Assembly (NCBI RefSeq): GCF_022419185.1
Contig: NZ_JAJOZK010000009.1
Coordinates: forward strand, 1 to 64,000
DNA: 64,000 bases
Reading direction: 5' to 3'
From: Thermomonas flagellata
GTDB taxonomy: Bacteria > Pseudomonadota > Gammaproteobacteria > Xanthomonadales > Xanthomonadaceae
This document shows, one piece after another, positions 51,377 through 62,111 of the stretch; position 1 is the first letter of the stretch; every line of letters begins with the position of its first letter. The notes below the pieces were generated by a model. That model worked only from the letters and a program-made list of their open reading frames with translations. It had not been told where the DNA came from and searched no databases. The translations under genes were made by a program, and so were the position numbers.

Positions 51377-53431
51377 TCAGAAGAACACGCGCACGCCGAC
51401 GCCGACGCTGCGGCCGGGCAGCACCACTTCGTCCTTGAGGAAGGAGGTGGCGACCCGCCCGACCTGGTTGGTCAGGTTGGTGCCGTCGGCGAACAGCTCC
51501 CAGCTCAGGTTGCCGGTGTCGAAGTGCTTGCTGACGTGCGCATCGACGAAGGTGAAGCCGGCGGTCGGGGTCTCGTATTCGCCGATCTTGTCCTGGCGGT
51601 TGGTGCGGGTCGCGCCCAGCGCGGCGCGCCAGCCGTCGTGCTGCCAGCGCAGCTGCGCGCCCAGCCGCGACGGCGGGATGCGCGGCACGTTGCCGCCGCC
51701 GACGAAGGTCGCGCGCACGGCATCGCCGAACACCCGCAGGTCCCAGTCGCCGCGGTCGCTGCGCGCGAGGTGGAACACCGCCTCGCCCTCGACCCCGCGG
51801 AAGCGCGCGTCCGCCTGCGACCACTGCCGCACCGGCAGGTCCTGGTCGCCTTCCTCCCAGTACCAGGTCTGGCCGGTATCGGCGATGTAGATGAAGTCGC
51901 GGAAGCGGTTGTAGTAGGCCGACAGCTTGGCATCCACCAGCGCCGACTGGTACTGCAGCCCCAGTTCGAGTTGGTTGGCGGCCTCCTTGCGCAGGTTCGG
52001 GTTGCCGATCTCGTAGGCGAGGGTGGCGATGTGCGGGCCGTCGGAGAACAGTTCCTCCTCCACCGGCGCGCGCTCGGCGCGGTCGAGGTTGAGGGTCAGC
52101 TTCCAGCCGTCGGCCAGCTTCCACGCACCGGCGGCGGACAGGCTGACCGGGTGGAAGCGGCGGCCGGCGCCGCCCACCGGGGTCGACTTCACCCGGTCCA
52201 GGCGCGCGCCGAGATCGAGCTGGAAGCCGTCCCAGCTGCGGCGGGCGACGCCGAACAGGCCGTAGGCGCGGGTACTGGTCTCCGGCACGAAGGCCTCCTC
52301 GCCGATCGCCACGAAGGTGCTGGCCGCGATCTGGGTGCCGAGCGCGCCCTGCCAGCCGTCGCGGCTGCCGAAGGTCGCCTCCATCCGCCCCTCGTTGGCG
52401 TTCTTGCGGAACACGGTGCCCGGCTGGTCGCCCTCGAACTCGGTGTGTTGGTAACTGGTATGCGCGAACGAGAAGCGCAGGCCGTTGCCCTCGCCCCACA
52501 GGTCGCGCAGCGCGCCCTTGGCCTCGTAGCGGTCCTGGCGCATCTTGATGTAGACCCCGCGTTCGCCGAGCGCGATGTCGCCCGGCTCGCCCGGGTTGCC
52601 GTACTCGTCCTTGTAGCGCGCGGCGGACAGGCCGACGAAGCCCCAGTCGCCCAGCAGCGAGCCGCCGACCGCGCCGGTACGGGTGTCCACGAACGAGTTG
52701 CGCTGGCGGCCGTCCGGCGTGTCGTAGTCCGGGGCGTGCCGGTACACCGCGTCCGCGTGCAGGGCGAAGCGGTCGCTGCCGCCGTCCACCCGCGCCATGG
52801 TGGTGTTGCCGTGCTGGTCGCCGGCGAAGAAGCGGGTCTCGGCGCGCCCGCTGAAGCCGTTGTCGATCGCGTATTCGGGGATGCGGCCGTCGACCACGTT
52901 GACCGCGCCGCCGATCGCGCCGCTGCCGTAGAGCAGGGTGGACGGGCCTTTCAGCACCTCGATCTGGTCGGCGAGGAACGGCTCGATCGCCGGCGCATGG
53001 TCCTGGCTCACGGTGGACACGTCCTGGCTGGCCAGGCCGCCGTCCAGGATCGCCACCCGCGGCCCGTCCATGCCGCGGATGATCGGGCGGCCGACCCCGG
53101 GGCCGAAGTTCGAGCTCTGCACGCCCGGCAGGCTGGCGACGGTGTCGCCAAGGGTCCCGGCGCGGGCCTCGTCCAGGCGCTGCCCGGACAGCACCTCGAC
53201 CGGCTTGCTCAGGGTGTCGGCGGTGTCCTGCAGGGCGCTGGCGGTGACCACCACGCCGCTGAGGTCCTTGATGTGGTCCTGCTCGGACTTGGACTGGTGG
53301 CGGGTGTCGCTGGGCGGGGTCTTCTGGTCGTCGGTCGGCGGGTCGGCGGCGAACGCCGGCAGCGCGGGCAGGGCGAGCAGGAGGGCGGTCGCCAGCAGGG
53401 CGCGGCGCGGGGCGGGGCGGGATTCACGCAT
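51377..53431 (-). CDS. TonB-dependent outer membrane receptor, putative zinc (ZnuD-like)
   Basis: This 684-residue protein has a signal peptide ending near LPAFAADP and a His/Asp/Lys-rich linker. The plug domain (GVVVTASAL, SLPGVQSSNFGPGVGRPIIRGMDGPRV, LKGPSTLLYGSGAIGG) is followed by a beta barrel ending in phenylalanine (GVRVFF). The plug contains several histidine and aspartate stretches. Zinc as substrate is inferred from the neighbouring zur and the AT-rich palindrome before it. The start is ATG 53431; TTG 53440 is an in-frame alternative. Confidence 0.85.
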   Translation of the reverse strand: MRESRPAPRRALLATALLLALPALPAFAADPPTDDQKTPPSDTRHQSKSEQDHIKDLSGVVVTASALQDTADTLSKPVEVLSGQRLDEARAGTLGDTVASLPGVQSSNFGPGVGRPIIRGMDGPRVAILDGGLASQDVSTVSQDHAPAIEPFLADQIEVLKGPSTLLYGSGAIGGAVNVVDGRIPEYAIDNGFSGRAETRFFAGDQHGNTTMARVDGGSDRFALHADAVYRHAPDYDTPDGRQRNSFVDTRTGAVGGSLLGDWGFVGLSAARYKDEYGNPGEPGDIALGERGVYIKMRQDRYEAKGALRDLWGEGNGLRFSFAHTSYQHTEFEGDQPGTVFRKNANEGRMEATFGSRDGWQGALGTQIAASTFVAIGEEAFVPETSTRAYGLFGVARRSWDGFQLDLGARLDRVKSTPVGGAGRRFHPVSLSAAGAWKLADGWKLTLNLDRAERAPVEEELFSDGPHIATLAYEIGNPNLRKEAANQLELGLQYQSALVDAKLSAYYNRFRDFIYIADTGQTWYWEEGDQDLPVRQWSQADARFRGVEGEAVFHLARSDRGDWDLRVFGDAVRATFVGGGNVPRIPPSRLGAQLRWQHDGWRAALGATRTNRQDKIGEYETPTAGFTFVDAHVSKHFDTGNLSWELFADGTNLTNQVGRVATSFLKDEVVLPGRSVGVGVRVFF

Positions 53432-53472
53432 GGGCGGCAATGGGTCGTGTAGGGTAGGGGGGAGAATTAAAA

Positions 53473-53484
53473 ATGTTATAACAT
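53473..53484. promoter_or_regulatory. Zur box-like palindrome between the receptor and MerC genes
   Basis: ATGTTA at 53473-53478 and TAACAT at 53479-53484 form a perfect 12-bp palindrome inside the only AT-rich patch of the region. The spacing is 41 bases to the receptor start and 55 bases to the MerC-domain gene. Gammaproteobacterial Zur sites share the ATGTTAT/ATAACAT half-sites. It also contains TATAAC on both strands, so a bound repressor would cover both -10 regions. Confidence 0.6.
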
Positions 53485-53539
53485 ATCAGCCGCGGGCCCG
53501 GTCCCGTGCCTGAAGTCATCCGGTACCGCACGTGCGTCC

Positions 53540-53947
53540 ATGAGCCCGCGTCTGCATGCCCTCTTAGACCGCTTCGGCGCCACGGGTTCCCTGCTGTGCG
53601 CGCTGCATTGCGCGCTGCTGCCGGTGGTGATCGCGCTGCTGCCCACGGTCGGGGTCGCCAGCCTGCTCGGCGAGCGCTTCGAACTGGCGTTCGTGGCCTT
53701 CGCCAGCGCGGTCGGGCTGTACAGCGTGGTCAGCGGCTACCGCCGGCACCGGCTGTGGCAGGCGCTGGCACTGATGCTGCCGGGGCTGCTCATCCTCTGG
53801 GGCGGCGTGCTCAACCCGATGCTGCACCAGGCGCCCTGGCTGCATGCGGTGGTGATGACCGTGGGCGGCACCCTGGTGGGCTTGGCGCACCTGGCCAACC
53901 TGCGGCTGTCGGCGGCGCACGTGCACGGGCCGGCCTGCCGCCGCTGA
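53540..53947 (+). CDS. MerC-domain membrane protein
   Basis: This 135-residue protein has four transmembrane segments. It opens with the motif GSLLCALHCALLPVVIALLP (Cys/His pair) of the MerC domain and ends with a His/Cys-rich tail (HVHGPACRR). MerC moves mercury in resistance operons, but lone MerC-domain proteins occur near metal regulators. Sharing an intergenic region and a Zur-like palindrome with the receptor suggests a zinc or thiol-metal role. No mer genes are present. Confidence 0.75.
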   Translation: MSPRLHALLDRFGATGSLLCALHCALLPVVIALLPTVGVASLLGERFELAFVAFASAVGLYSVVSGYRRHRLWQALALMLPGLLILWGGVLNPMLHQAPWLHAVVMTVGGTLVGLAHLANLRLSAAHVHGPACRR

Positions 53948-53982
53948 GCCCGGCGCATCGCCGCAGCGGGCACCGGCGGTGC

Positions 53983-53988
53983 TAGAAT
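53983..53988 (+). promoter_or_regulatory. Putative -10 of the bTHX-like gene
   Basis: TAGAAT in the context GTGCTAGAATCCGCGCC lies 57 bases before the start codon and 35 bases after the MerC gene, so it probably drives the bTHX-like gene alone. Confidence 0.5.
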
Positions 53989-54045
53989 CCGCGCCCTCGC
54001 GCGTGGCGCGATCCACTTCCACTTTGACGATCCAGGAGCAGCACC

Positions 54046-54246
54046 ATGGGCAAGGGCGACCGCAAGACCGCCAAGGGCAAGCGCTACAACGCCAGCTACG
54101 GCAATGCGCGGCCCAAGGCCGGCGCCGTGAAGAAGGCGGCCGGCACCGCCGCCGCGCCGGTGGCCAAGAAGGCCACCAAGACCGTGGCCAAGGCCGCGCC
54201 CGCGGCCAAGAAGGCGGTCGCCAAGAAGGCCGCCGCCAAGGAGTGA
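54046..54246 (+). CDS. bTHX-like small basic ribosomal protein with Ala/Lys tail
   Basis: This 66-residue, very basic protein has a first part, MGKGDRKTAKGKRYNASYG, that matches bTHX (Thermus Thx), a short peptide that packs in the head of the 30S subunit. Thermus Thx is only about 26 residues. Here about 40 more residues form an Ala/Lys/Pro tail (AKKAVAKKAAAKE), like a histone H1 tail. It has a good AGGAGCA site before the ATG. Its partner in this organism is unknown. Confidence 0.8.
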   Translation: MGKGDRKTAKGKRYNASYGNARPKAGAVKKAAGTAAAPVAKKATKTVAKAAPAAKKAVAKKAAAKE

Positions 54247-54315
54247 AGCCCGCCGCGGCGTCGTCCGGCGCCGCTGGCCGTGGATCGCGCCCCGCCCGTG
54301 CGGGGCGCGCGCGTA

Positions 54316-55551
54316 TCAGGCAGCCACACGGGCGTCTGCATCGACCCGCCGCCCGCCGGCGTAGGCCGCCTGCAGCAGATTCCCGCCGATCCAGTAGCTG
54401 AGCTCGGCGGGGTGGCGCACCTGCCAGAGCGCGAGATCCGCCCGCAGGCCGACCCGCAGCAGGCCGCGATCCTCCAGCCCCAGCGCGCGCGCGGCATGCC
54501 AGGTGGCGCCGCGCAGGGCTTCCTCCGGGGTCAGGCGGAAATGGGCGCAGGCCAGCTGCATCGCCTGCCGCAGCGACAGCAGCGGCGAGGTGCCGGGGTT
54601 GCAGTCGCTGGCCACCGCCATCGGCACGCCGTGCTCGCGCAGGCGCGCGACCGGCGGCAGCCGGGTCTCGCGCAGCACGTGGAAGGCGCCCGGCAGCAGC
54701 ACGGCGACCGTGCCGGCCGCGGCCATGGCCGCGACCCCGGCGGCGTCGGTGTATTCGAGGTGATCGGCCGACAGGCCGCCGAACGCGGCCGCCAGCGCGG
54801 CGCCGCCGAGGTCGCTGAGCTGGTCGGCGTGCAGCTTGACCGGCAGCCCCAGTGCCCGCGCGGCGGCGAACACGCGCCGGGTCTGCGCGGGCGAGAAGCC
54901 GATGCCCTCGCAGAACGCATCCACCGCATCCACCAGCCCCTCCGCCTGCAGGCGCGGCAGCCACGCGCAGACCGCGTCGATGTAGCCGTCGGGGTCGCCG
55001 GCATGCTCGGGCGGCAGGGCGTGCGCGCCGAGGAAGGTGGTGCGCACGTCGATGCCGAGCGCCGCGCCGATCCGGCGCGCGACGCGCAGCAGCTTGCGCT
55101 CGTTGTCGAAGTCCAGGCCGTAGCCGGACTTGATCTCGAGGGTGGTGGCGCCGTCCTGCAGCAGCGCCCGCGCGCGCGGCAGCGATTGCCGCAGCAGGTC
55201 GTCCTCGCTGGCGGCGCGCACCGCGCGCACGCTGGCGAGGATGCCGCCGCCGGCGCGCGCGATCGCCTCGTAGCTGGCGCCGTTGAGGCGCAGGTCGAAC
55301 TCGTGCGCGCGGTCGCCGGCGAACACCAGGTGGGTGTGGCAATCGACCAGGGCCGGCGTGAGCAGGGCGCCGCCGGCCTCGACCAGCGTCTGCGCGCGGC
55401 CCGGCGGCAGCGCGGTGCGCGGCCCGAGCCAGGCGATGCGGCCGTCGGCGACCGCCAATGCGCCGTCCTCGACCAGGCCATAGCCCGCGCCGGGCTCCAG
55501 CGTGGCGAGGGTGGCCTCCACGAACAGCAGGTCCCAGTCTGCGGCGGGCAT
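54316..55551 (-). CDS. hutI: Imidazolonepropionase
   Basis: This 411-residue amidohydrolase opens imidazolonepropionate in histidine breakdown. It shows [21 protein letters not shown] (metal histidines), [18 protein letters not shown] and the metal aspartate in [17 protein letters not shown] on the minus strand at 55584-55579 and an AAGGA site precede ATG 55551. It is divergent from hutG, and 106 bases lie between the two starts. Confidence 0.95.
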   Translation of the reverse strand: MPAADWDLLFVEATLATLEPGAGYGLVEDGALAVADGRIAWLGPRTALPPGRAQTLVEAGGALLTPALVDCHTHLVFAGDRAHEFDLRLNGASYEAIARAGGGILASVRAVRAASEDDLLRQSLPRARALLQDGATTLEIKSGYGLDFDNERKLLRVARRIGAALGIDVRTTFLGAHALPPEHAGDPDGYIDAVCAWLPRLQAEGLVDAVDAFCEGIGFSPAQTRRVFAAARALGLPVKLHADQLSDLGGAALAAAFGGLSADHLEYTDAAGVAAMAAAGTVAVLLPGAFHVLRETRLPPVARLREHGVPMAVASDCNPGTSPLLSLRQAMQLACAHFRLTPEEALRGATWHAARALGLEDRGLLRVGLRADLALWQVRHPAELSYWIGGNLLQAAYAGGRRVDADARVAA

Positions 55552-55623
55552 CGCGCGTTCCTTGGTAGACGAATGCAGATTATCGCGGTCCTGGTGCGGG
55601 CCCGGCGGCGCCGGCGCGCTCGC

Positions 55624-55629
55624 TAGAAT
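55624..55629 (+). promoter_or_regulatory. Putative -10 of hutG
   Basis: TAGAAT (context GCTAGAATGCACGCGG) lies 28 bases before the hutG start. The divergent hutI -10 (GATAAT on the minus strand, 55584-55579) is 40 bases away, so one regulator site between them could act on both. No palindromic HutC-like box was recognised. Confidence 0.5.
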
Positions 55630-55657
55630 GCACGCGGAGCCAAACGGGAGGCGCAGG

Positions 55658-56596
55658 ATGGAAGGCTGGAGCGGGCGCATCGACCTGCCGGAGGACGCCT
55701 CCACCCGCCGCTGGCACCAGTGGGTGCGCGCGCCGGCGCCGGGGGCGCCGCCCGGCACCGCCGTGCTCGGGTTCGCCTGCGACGAGGGCGTGCGCCGCAA
55801 CCACGGCCGCGTCGGCGCGGCGGAGGGGCCGGCCGCGCTGCGGGCGCTGCTGTCCAACCTGCCGGTGCTGGATGCGGTGCCGCTGTACGACGCCGGCACC
55901 ATCGCCTGCACCGACGGCGACCTCGAGGCTGCGCAGCGGCGCTATGCCGAGGCACTGGCGGCGCTGTTGGACGCCGGGCACCTGGCCGTGGGCCTCGGCG
56001 GCGGCCACGAGATCGCGTATGCCAGCTACCTCGGGCTGGTGCGCCATCTCGGCGCGCGCCGTCCACGGGTGGCGATCGTCAACCTGGACGCCCACTTCGA
56101 CCTGCGTCGGCAGCCGCAGCCCAGTTCCGGCACGCCGTTCCTGCAGGCGCTCGAGCATGCGCGCGCGCACGCGCTGCCGGTGCAGTACTGGGTGTACGGC
56201 GTCAGCGCCTCGGCCAACACGCGCGCGCTGTTCGACACCGCCGATGCGCTCGGCGTGCACTACGTGCGCGACGACGAACTCGGCCTGCTGGCGCTGCCGC
56301 AGCGGCTGGTGGAACTTCAGGCCAGGCTGGCCGAGGTCGATCGGGTCTACCTCAGCCTCGACATCGACGCCCTGCCGCAGGCGGTGGCGCCGGGGGTCAG
56401 CGCGCCGGCCGCGCGCGGGGTGCCGCTGGAAGTGGCCGAGCCGCTGCTGGAGGCGGTCGCCGCCAGCGGCAAGCTGGCGCTGGTCGACGTGGCCGAGGTG
56501 TGCCCGCCGCTGGACCGCGACCACGCCACCGCGCGGGTGGCGGCGCGGCTGCTGCACCGGGTCACCCGCGCCGCCTGGCGCGCGCGCGCGGGCTGA
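55658..56596 (+). CDS. hutG: Formimidoylglutamase
   Basis: This 312-residue member of the arginase family cleaves formiminoglutamate to glutamate and formamide. Manganese ligands are in [18 protein letters not shown] and [20 protein letters not shown]. It begins with ATG 55658 after CGCAGGA. The stop codon is 12 bases from that of the convergent pyrophosphatase gene. Confidence 0.92.
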   Translation: MEGWSGRIDLPEDASTRRWHQWVRAPAPGAPPGTAVLGFACDEGVRRNHGRVGAAEGPAALRALLSNLPVLDAVPLYDAGTIACTDGDLEAAQRRYAEALAALLDAGHLAVGLGGGHEIAYASYLGLVRHLGARRPRVAIVNLDAHFDLRRQPQPSSGTPFLQALEHARAHALPVQYWVYGVSASANTRALFDTADALGVHYVRDDELGLLALPQRLVELQARLAEVDRVYLSLDIDALPQAVAPGVSAPAARGVPLEVAEPLLEAVAASGKLALVDVAEVCPPLDRDHATARVAARLLHRVTRAAWRARAG

Positions 56597-56608
56597 GCCG
56601 CGGCGCCC

Positions 56609-57871
56609 TCAGCGCGCATCGCGCAGCGCCGGCCGCAGCGGGGCGAGGTCGCCGTCGTTCGCCGCCGCCGGGATGCCGAGCAGGTCGGCCAGCAGCGGAT
56701 ACACGTCCACGTTGTCGAACGGCGGCAGCACGGTGCCGGGGCGGAACGCCGGGCCGTGCGCGACGAAGGTGGCATGCATCGACGGCAGCGCCGGATCGAA
56801 GCCATGCGAGCCGCGCGTGCCCGGCTCGCGCCGCGCGATCCAGGCCCGCGGCAGGGCATCCCAGCCTTCGTCCATCTGGCACACGATCGGCGGGATGCGC
56901 GGATGCGTGCCGTAGTGCCAGCGCGCCGGCAGTTCGCCCTTGCGCCAGCACTGGTAGTGCGCATGGCGGCCGAGCAGGCGCGCCTCGGCCGCCGCCGTGC
57001 GCCCCGGCCGCGGCGCGAAGCCCAGCACCTGGCCGGTGGTCACCGCCTCGGCCAGGTCCGGCGGGGCGATGTCCTCGATCGCGAGCACATGGCCGTCCGC
57101 CACCTGCGCCATGCCGTGGTCGGACACCACCACGATGTTGGTGGCCTCCAGCACCCCGCGCCGGCGCAGGCCGTCCACCAGGCGCGCCAGCGCGGCGTCG
57201 ACCTCGGCGATCGCGGCGCGCACCGCCGGCGCGTCCGGGCCGTCGTCGTGCCCGGCATGGTCGACCTGGTCGAAGTACAGCGTCATCAGCGCCGGTCGCT
57301 GCGCGGGCGGCCGATCGAACCAGCCCAGCACCCGGTCCACCCGCTGGGTCGGCGTGATGGTGGCATCGAAGGCGTGCCATTCGTCCGGGCGCACCCCGGC
57401 GATCTCGGCCTCGCTGCCGGGCCAGAACATGGTCGCGGTGCGCAGCCCGGCCTTGTGCGCGCCGACCCAGATCGGCTCGCCGCCCCACCAGCGCCCGTCC
57501 GCCACCGCGGCGCGGTTGGTCAGCGAGAAGCCGCCGAGCGCCGGGTCGCGCATGGTATTGTTGACGATGCCGTGGTGGTCCGGGCGCAGCCCGGTGACGA
57601 TGGTGTAGTGGTTGGGGAAGGTCAGGGACGGATAGGAGGGGTTCATCCACTGCGCGCGCACGCCGGTGTCGGCCAGCCAGCGCAGGGTCGGGGCATGGGC
57701 GAGGTCGGCCGGGCGCAGGCCGTCGATCGAGATCAGCAGCAGCGGCGGACGCGCGGCCGGCGCAGCGGTGGCTGCGACCGGTGCCGGAACCGGAGGGGGC
57801 GCGGGGGCGGTGGCGCAGCCGCTCAGGGCGGCCAGCGCGGCGAGCAGCAGCGGGCGGAGGAAGGCGGGCAT
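56609..57871 (-). CDS. Nucleotide pyrophosphatase/phosphodiesterase family lipoprotein
   Basis: This 420-residue protein has a lipoprotein signal (LAALSGC) and the NPP (alkaline phosphatase superfamily) fold. Asp50 in LLISIDGLRP, Thr84 in SLTFPNHYTIVTG (nucleophile), DQVDHAGHDDGP and VVSDHGM fill the two-zinc site. Such enzymes split nucleotide pyrophosphates or phosphodiesters in the envelope. It lies between hutG and hutU without an obvious link to histidine use. TAAGAT on the minus strand (57883-57878) ends 6 bases before the ATG. Confidence 0.88.
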   Translation of the reverse strand: MPAFLRPLLLAALAALSGCATAPAPPPVPAPVAATAAPAARPPLLLISIDGLRPADLAHAPTLRWLADTGVRAQWMNPSYPSLTFPNHYTIVTGLRPDHHGIVNNTMRDPALGGFSLTNRAAVADGRWWGGEPIWVGAHKAGLRTATMFWPGSEAEIAGVRPDEWHAFDATITPTQRVDRVLGWFDRPPAQRPALMTLYFDQVDHAGHDDGPDAPAVRAAIAEVDAALARLVDGLRRRGVLEATNIVVVSDHGMAQVADGHVLAIEDIAPPDLAEAVTTGQVLGFAPRPGRTAAAEARLLGRHAHYQCWRKGELPARWHYGTHPRIPPIVCQMDEGWDALPRAWIARREPGTRGSHGFDPALPSMHATFVAHGPAFRPGTVLPPFDNVDVYPLLADLLGIPAAANDGDLAPLRPALRDAR

Positions 57872-57877
57872 CCTGCC

Positions 57878-57883
57878 ATCTTA
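57878..57883 (-). promoter_or_regulatory. Candidate leaderless -10 of the pyrophosphatase gene
   Basis: TAAGAT on the minus strand is followed by GGCAGG and then ATG 57871, again a 6-base gap. The GGCAGG could instead be a too-close ribosome-binding site, so this example is weaker than folC or lpxH. Confidence 0.3.
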
Positions 57884-57920
57884 GCGGGCGCGGATGACCG
57901 GTCGGTGTAGCCCGCGATGC

Positions 57921-57926
57921 GATAAT
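57921..57926 (+). promoter_or_regulatory. Putative -10 of hutU
   Basis: GATAAT lies 29 bases before the hutU ATG and follows the divergent pyrophosphatase start region. The same hexamer precedes hutI and folC. Confidence 0.45.
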
Positions 57927-57955
57927 CCGCCAGTCGCATCCTCCGGAAGCCCGCC

Positions 57956-59622
<1,667 letters not shown>

Positions 59623-59626
<4 letters not shown>

Positions 59627-60516
59627 GGCCGGTCGCCCTCCTCACCCCGGATCCGGCATACGCCGGGGACGATCCGCTGTGGCAGACCGTGCTGGCACGG
59701 CTGCAGCGCGCGCTGGAGGCAGTCGGCATCGGCAGCGCGCCGATGCCGTGGACCGCGCACGCGGACGATGCCGCGGCGTTGCGGGACTATGCCTGCGTGC
59801 TGCCGCTGCTGGCCTGGGGCTACCACCGCGACGGCGCGCGCTGGCAGCGGGCGTGTGCGACCTGGCAGCGCGCCGGGCTGCCGGTGGCCAATCCTGCGCC
59901 GGTGCTGGCCTGGAACAGCGACAAGCGCTACCTGCGTGAACTGGCGGAACGCGGGGTGGCGATCCCGCCGACCGTGTTCGCGGAAGCGCTGACGCCGGCG
60001 GCGGTCGCGCAGGCCTTCGCCGCCACCGGCGCGAGCGAACTGATCGTCAAGCCCGCGGTGTCCGGCGGCGCATGGAACACCCGGCGCCTGCGGCGCGGCG
60101 ATCCGCTGCCGCCGGACGACGGCGGTGCGGTGCTGCTGCAGGCGTACCTGCCGAGCATCGAAACCGACGGCGAAACCTCGCTGCTGTTCTTCGGCGGGCA
60201 TTTCAGCCATGCGGTCTGCAAGCGCCCGGCGCCCGGCGACTTCCGGGTCCAGGAGGAATTCGGCGGCCGCTACCGGCCGCTGGCACGGCCCGCGCCCGAG
60301 GCGCTGGCACTGGCCGGGCAGGTGCTGGAGGCGGTCGCGGCGCCCCTGCTGTATGCCCGCATCGACCTGGTGCCGGATGCGGATGGCCGCTGGCGGCTGA
60401 TGGAGGCCGAGCTGATCGAGCCGGACTTCTACCTCGACCAGGATCCGGCGCAGGGTGCGGGCTTTGCGCGCGCGCTGCGGGCGTACCTGGCGGCCGCCGA
60501 TGCAGCGCAGGCGTGA
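59623..60516 (+). CDS. ATP-grasp family protein coupled to hutU
   Basis: This 297-residue protein has an ATP-grasp fold. [15 protein letters not shown] begins the nucleotide-binding domain, [15 protein letters not shown] gives the phosphate lysine and glycine loop, and [28 protein letters not shown] holds the Mg-binding Asp/Glu and Asn/Asp. It resembles the RimK/cycloserine-ligase (DcsG) branch; the exact substrate is unknown. The ATG overlaps the hutU stop by 4 bases, so it is made with urocanase. Confidence 0.75.
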
Positions 60517-60563
60517 GCGGCGCGGATTCATCGCCGGTTGTAGGCGCGGCCGCGGGCGCCGCC

Positions 60564-60569
60564 TAGACT
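60564..60569 (+). promoter_or_regulatory. Putative -10 of the ClpP-like lipoprotein gene
   Basis: TAGACT lies 26 bases before ATG 60596. It overlaps the right arm of an inverted repeat, TAGGCG (60541-60546) with CGCCTA (60560-60565), which could be an operator. Confidence 0.4.
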
Positions 60570-60595
60570 GGGTCATCCCGTTGCCGAAGCCCGCG

Positions 60596-61792
60596 ATGCG
60601 CCTGCGCTGGTCGTCCATCCTGCTCTGCCTGCTGGCCGCGGCCTGCAGCCGCCCGGCGCCGGTCGAGACCAGCTCCGGCCTGCAGCAGCCGGCGAGCGCG
60701 GCGCCGACGGTGCAGCGCATGCCGCAGCCGGAGATCGACTGGTCGCCGGTGCAGCTGGAGGCCGGCAATGCCTGGGTCTCGTGCAGCCCCGACTACCACC
60801 AGGGCGAGGGCGCGCCGATCCTGTCGCTGGCTTACCTCGACCTGCGCCGCGTGCTGCAGGATTGCCGCGCCAGCGGCCTGCTGCGCCTGCGCTATGTCGG
60901 CAAGGTCACCCCCAGCTTCGCCGCGCTGGCCGAGCGAATGGGCAAAGTCGCCTCCGACCTGCGGATCGGCAAGCGCATCCTCGACATCGACTCCACCGGC
61001 GGCACGGTCGAGGCGGCGCTGCGCGCCGGCGATGCGATCGGCGAGAACGACTGGACGATCTGGGTGCGCAACGACTCGCACTGCTACAGCGCCTGCGTGC
61101 TGCTGCTGCCGGCCGGCGACATGCGGGTGCTGGCCGGCCCGGTCGGCATCCACCGCATGATCCGGGTGCAGTCCACCGCCAGCTCGCGGCGCGAGTTGGG
61201 CGAGGAGCTGCGCAAGGTCAGCGAGGACCTGCGCAACTACCTCGAGCGCAACGGCGCTTCGCTCGAGCTGTACGACATGATGAGCACCGTCCCCAACCGC
61301 AGCCTGCGCATCCTCACCGACGCCGAGTTGGAGCGGCTCGGGCTGACCGGCGAGAACGCGGTCGAGGACGACCTCAACCGGATCCGGCTGGCGCGCCGCT
61401 GCGGCAGCGACTTCCTGCGCCGCAAGGACGCCTTCCGCCAGGCCTACGAGGCGCAGTGCCTGCGCCCGGCGCAGGCCGGGGATGCCGACGTGGATGCGAT
61501 CAACGCCTGCGGCCTGGCCCTGCGCGCGCGCTTCGGCTTCCCGGACCCGCGCTGTCCCGACGTCGGCCCGATGTCCGAGCTGGACGGTGCCCTGCTGGCG
61601 ATCCCGGAGGCACCGCCGCCGCCGGAGATCCACGACGCCCCGGCCCCGGTCGAAGTGCGCGCGCCCGCCGCGCGGCACGTTCCGGCGCCCTCCGTGGCCC
61701 CGGCCGCGCAGGCGGCACCGCCGGCGCATGCGGGCGCGGTCGCGGAGGGTGCGTCCACTCCCGGCGGCGAGGAGGCGGCCTCGGCGAACTAG
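60596..61792 (+). CDS. Lipoprotein with ClpP/SppA-like fold
   Basis: This 398-residue protein has a lipoprotein signal ending LAAAC (Cys17). A central domain has DIDSTGGTVEAALRAG, then HCYSACVLLLPAGD and VGIHRM. The pattern of a glycine-rich loop, a serine in the CYSAC segment and a histidine further on fits ClpP/signal peptide peptidase folds. Cysteines around 290-325 may form disulfides, and the C terminus is a Pro/Ala-rich tail. The activity is not known; an envelope protease or inactive relative is inferred. Confidence 0.65.
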   Translation: MRLRWSSILLCLLAAACSRPAPVETSSGLQQPASAAPTVQRMPQPEIDWSPVQLEAGNAWVSCSPDYHQGEGAPILSLAYLDLRRVLQDCRASGLLRLRYVGKVTPSFAALAERMGKVASDLRIGKRILDIDSTGGTVEAALRAGDAIGENDWTIWVRNDSHCYSACVLLLPAGDMRVLAGPVGIHRMIRVQSTASSRRELGEELRKVSEDLRNYLERNGASLELYDMMSTVPNRSLRILTDAELERLGLTGENAVEDDLNRIRLARRCGSDFLRRKDAFRQAYEAQCLRPAQAGDADVDAINACGLALRARFGFPDPRCPDVGPMSELDGALLAIPEAPPPPEIHDAPAPVEVRAPAARHVPAPSVAPAAQAAPPAHAGAVAEGASTPGGEEAASAN

Positions 61793-61875
61793 GCAGCCGG
61801 CACCGCCTCCGTCGCGCTCGAAACGCGCCACGTCCTCATACAGCCGCAGGCTGCGGCGTGGATCGGCCTGTGCGC

Positions 61876-62106
61876 CTATCCGACGCCGTCCGCGCCCAGC
61901 ACCCGGATCTCCACCGCGCCCACCCGCACCCGCTGGCCGGCCCGGATCTTGGCGGTTTTGCGCAGTTCCAGCGCGCCGTCCACCTGCACCGCGCCGCTGG
62001 CCACCAGCTGCTTGCCGGCGCCGCCGGAAGCGCACAGGCCGGCCAGCTTCAGCAGCTGGTTGAGTTCGATGAACTCGCGGTCGAGGGTGAAGTCGAGGGC
62101 GGGCAT
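61876..62106 (-). CDS. S4-domain RNA-binding protein (YbcJ-like)
   Basis: This 76-residue protein begins MPALDFTLDREFIELNQLL and has the S4 fold: LLKLAGLCASGGAGKQLVASGAVQVDG, then RVRVGAVEIRV. It resembles E. coli YbcJ, a small RNA-binding protein of unknown role. The stop is TAG. It starts 5 bases after gspB, so it is probably the last gene of the same transcript. Confidence 0.8.
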   Translation of the reverse strand: MPALDFTLDREFIELNQLLKLAGLCASGGAGKQLVASGAVQVDGALELRKTAKIRAGQRVRVGAVEIRVLGADGVG

Positions 62107-62111
62107 GGCGG

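Noticed and set aside
48846-52499. Very long minus-strand open frame (about 1,200 codons) across lpxH, gltX, zur and the receptor gene
   Set aside because: It has low-complexity Arg/Gly/Ala-rich translation with no family motifs and lies opposite or out of frame with well-supported genes; it is a product of high GC content.
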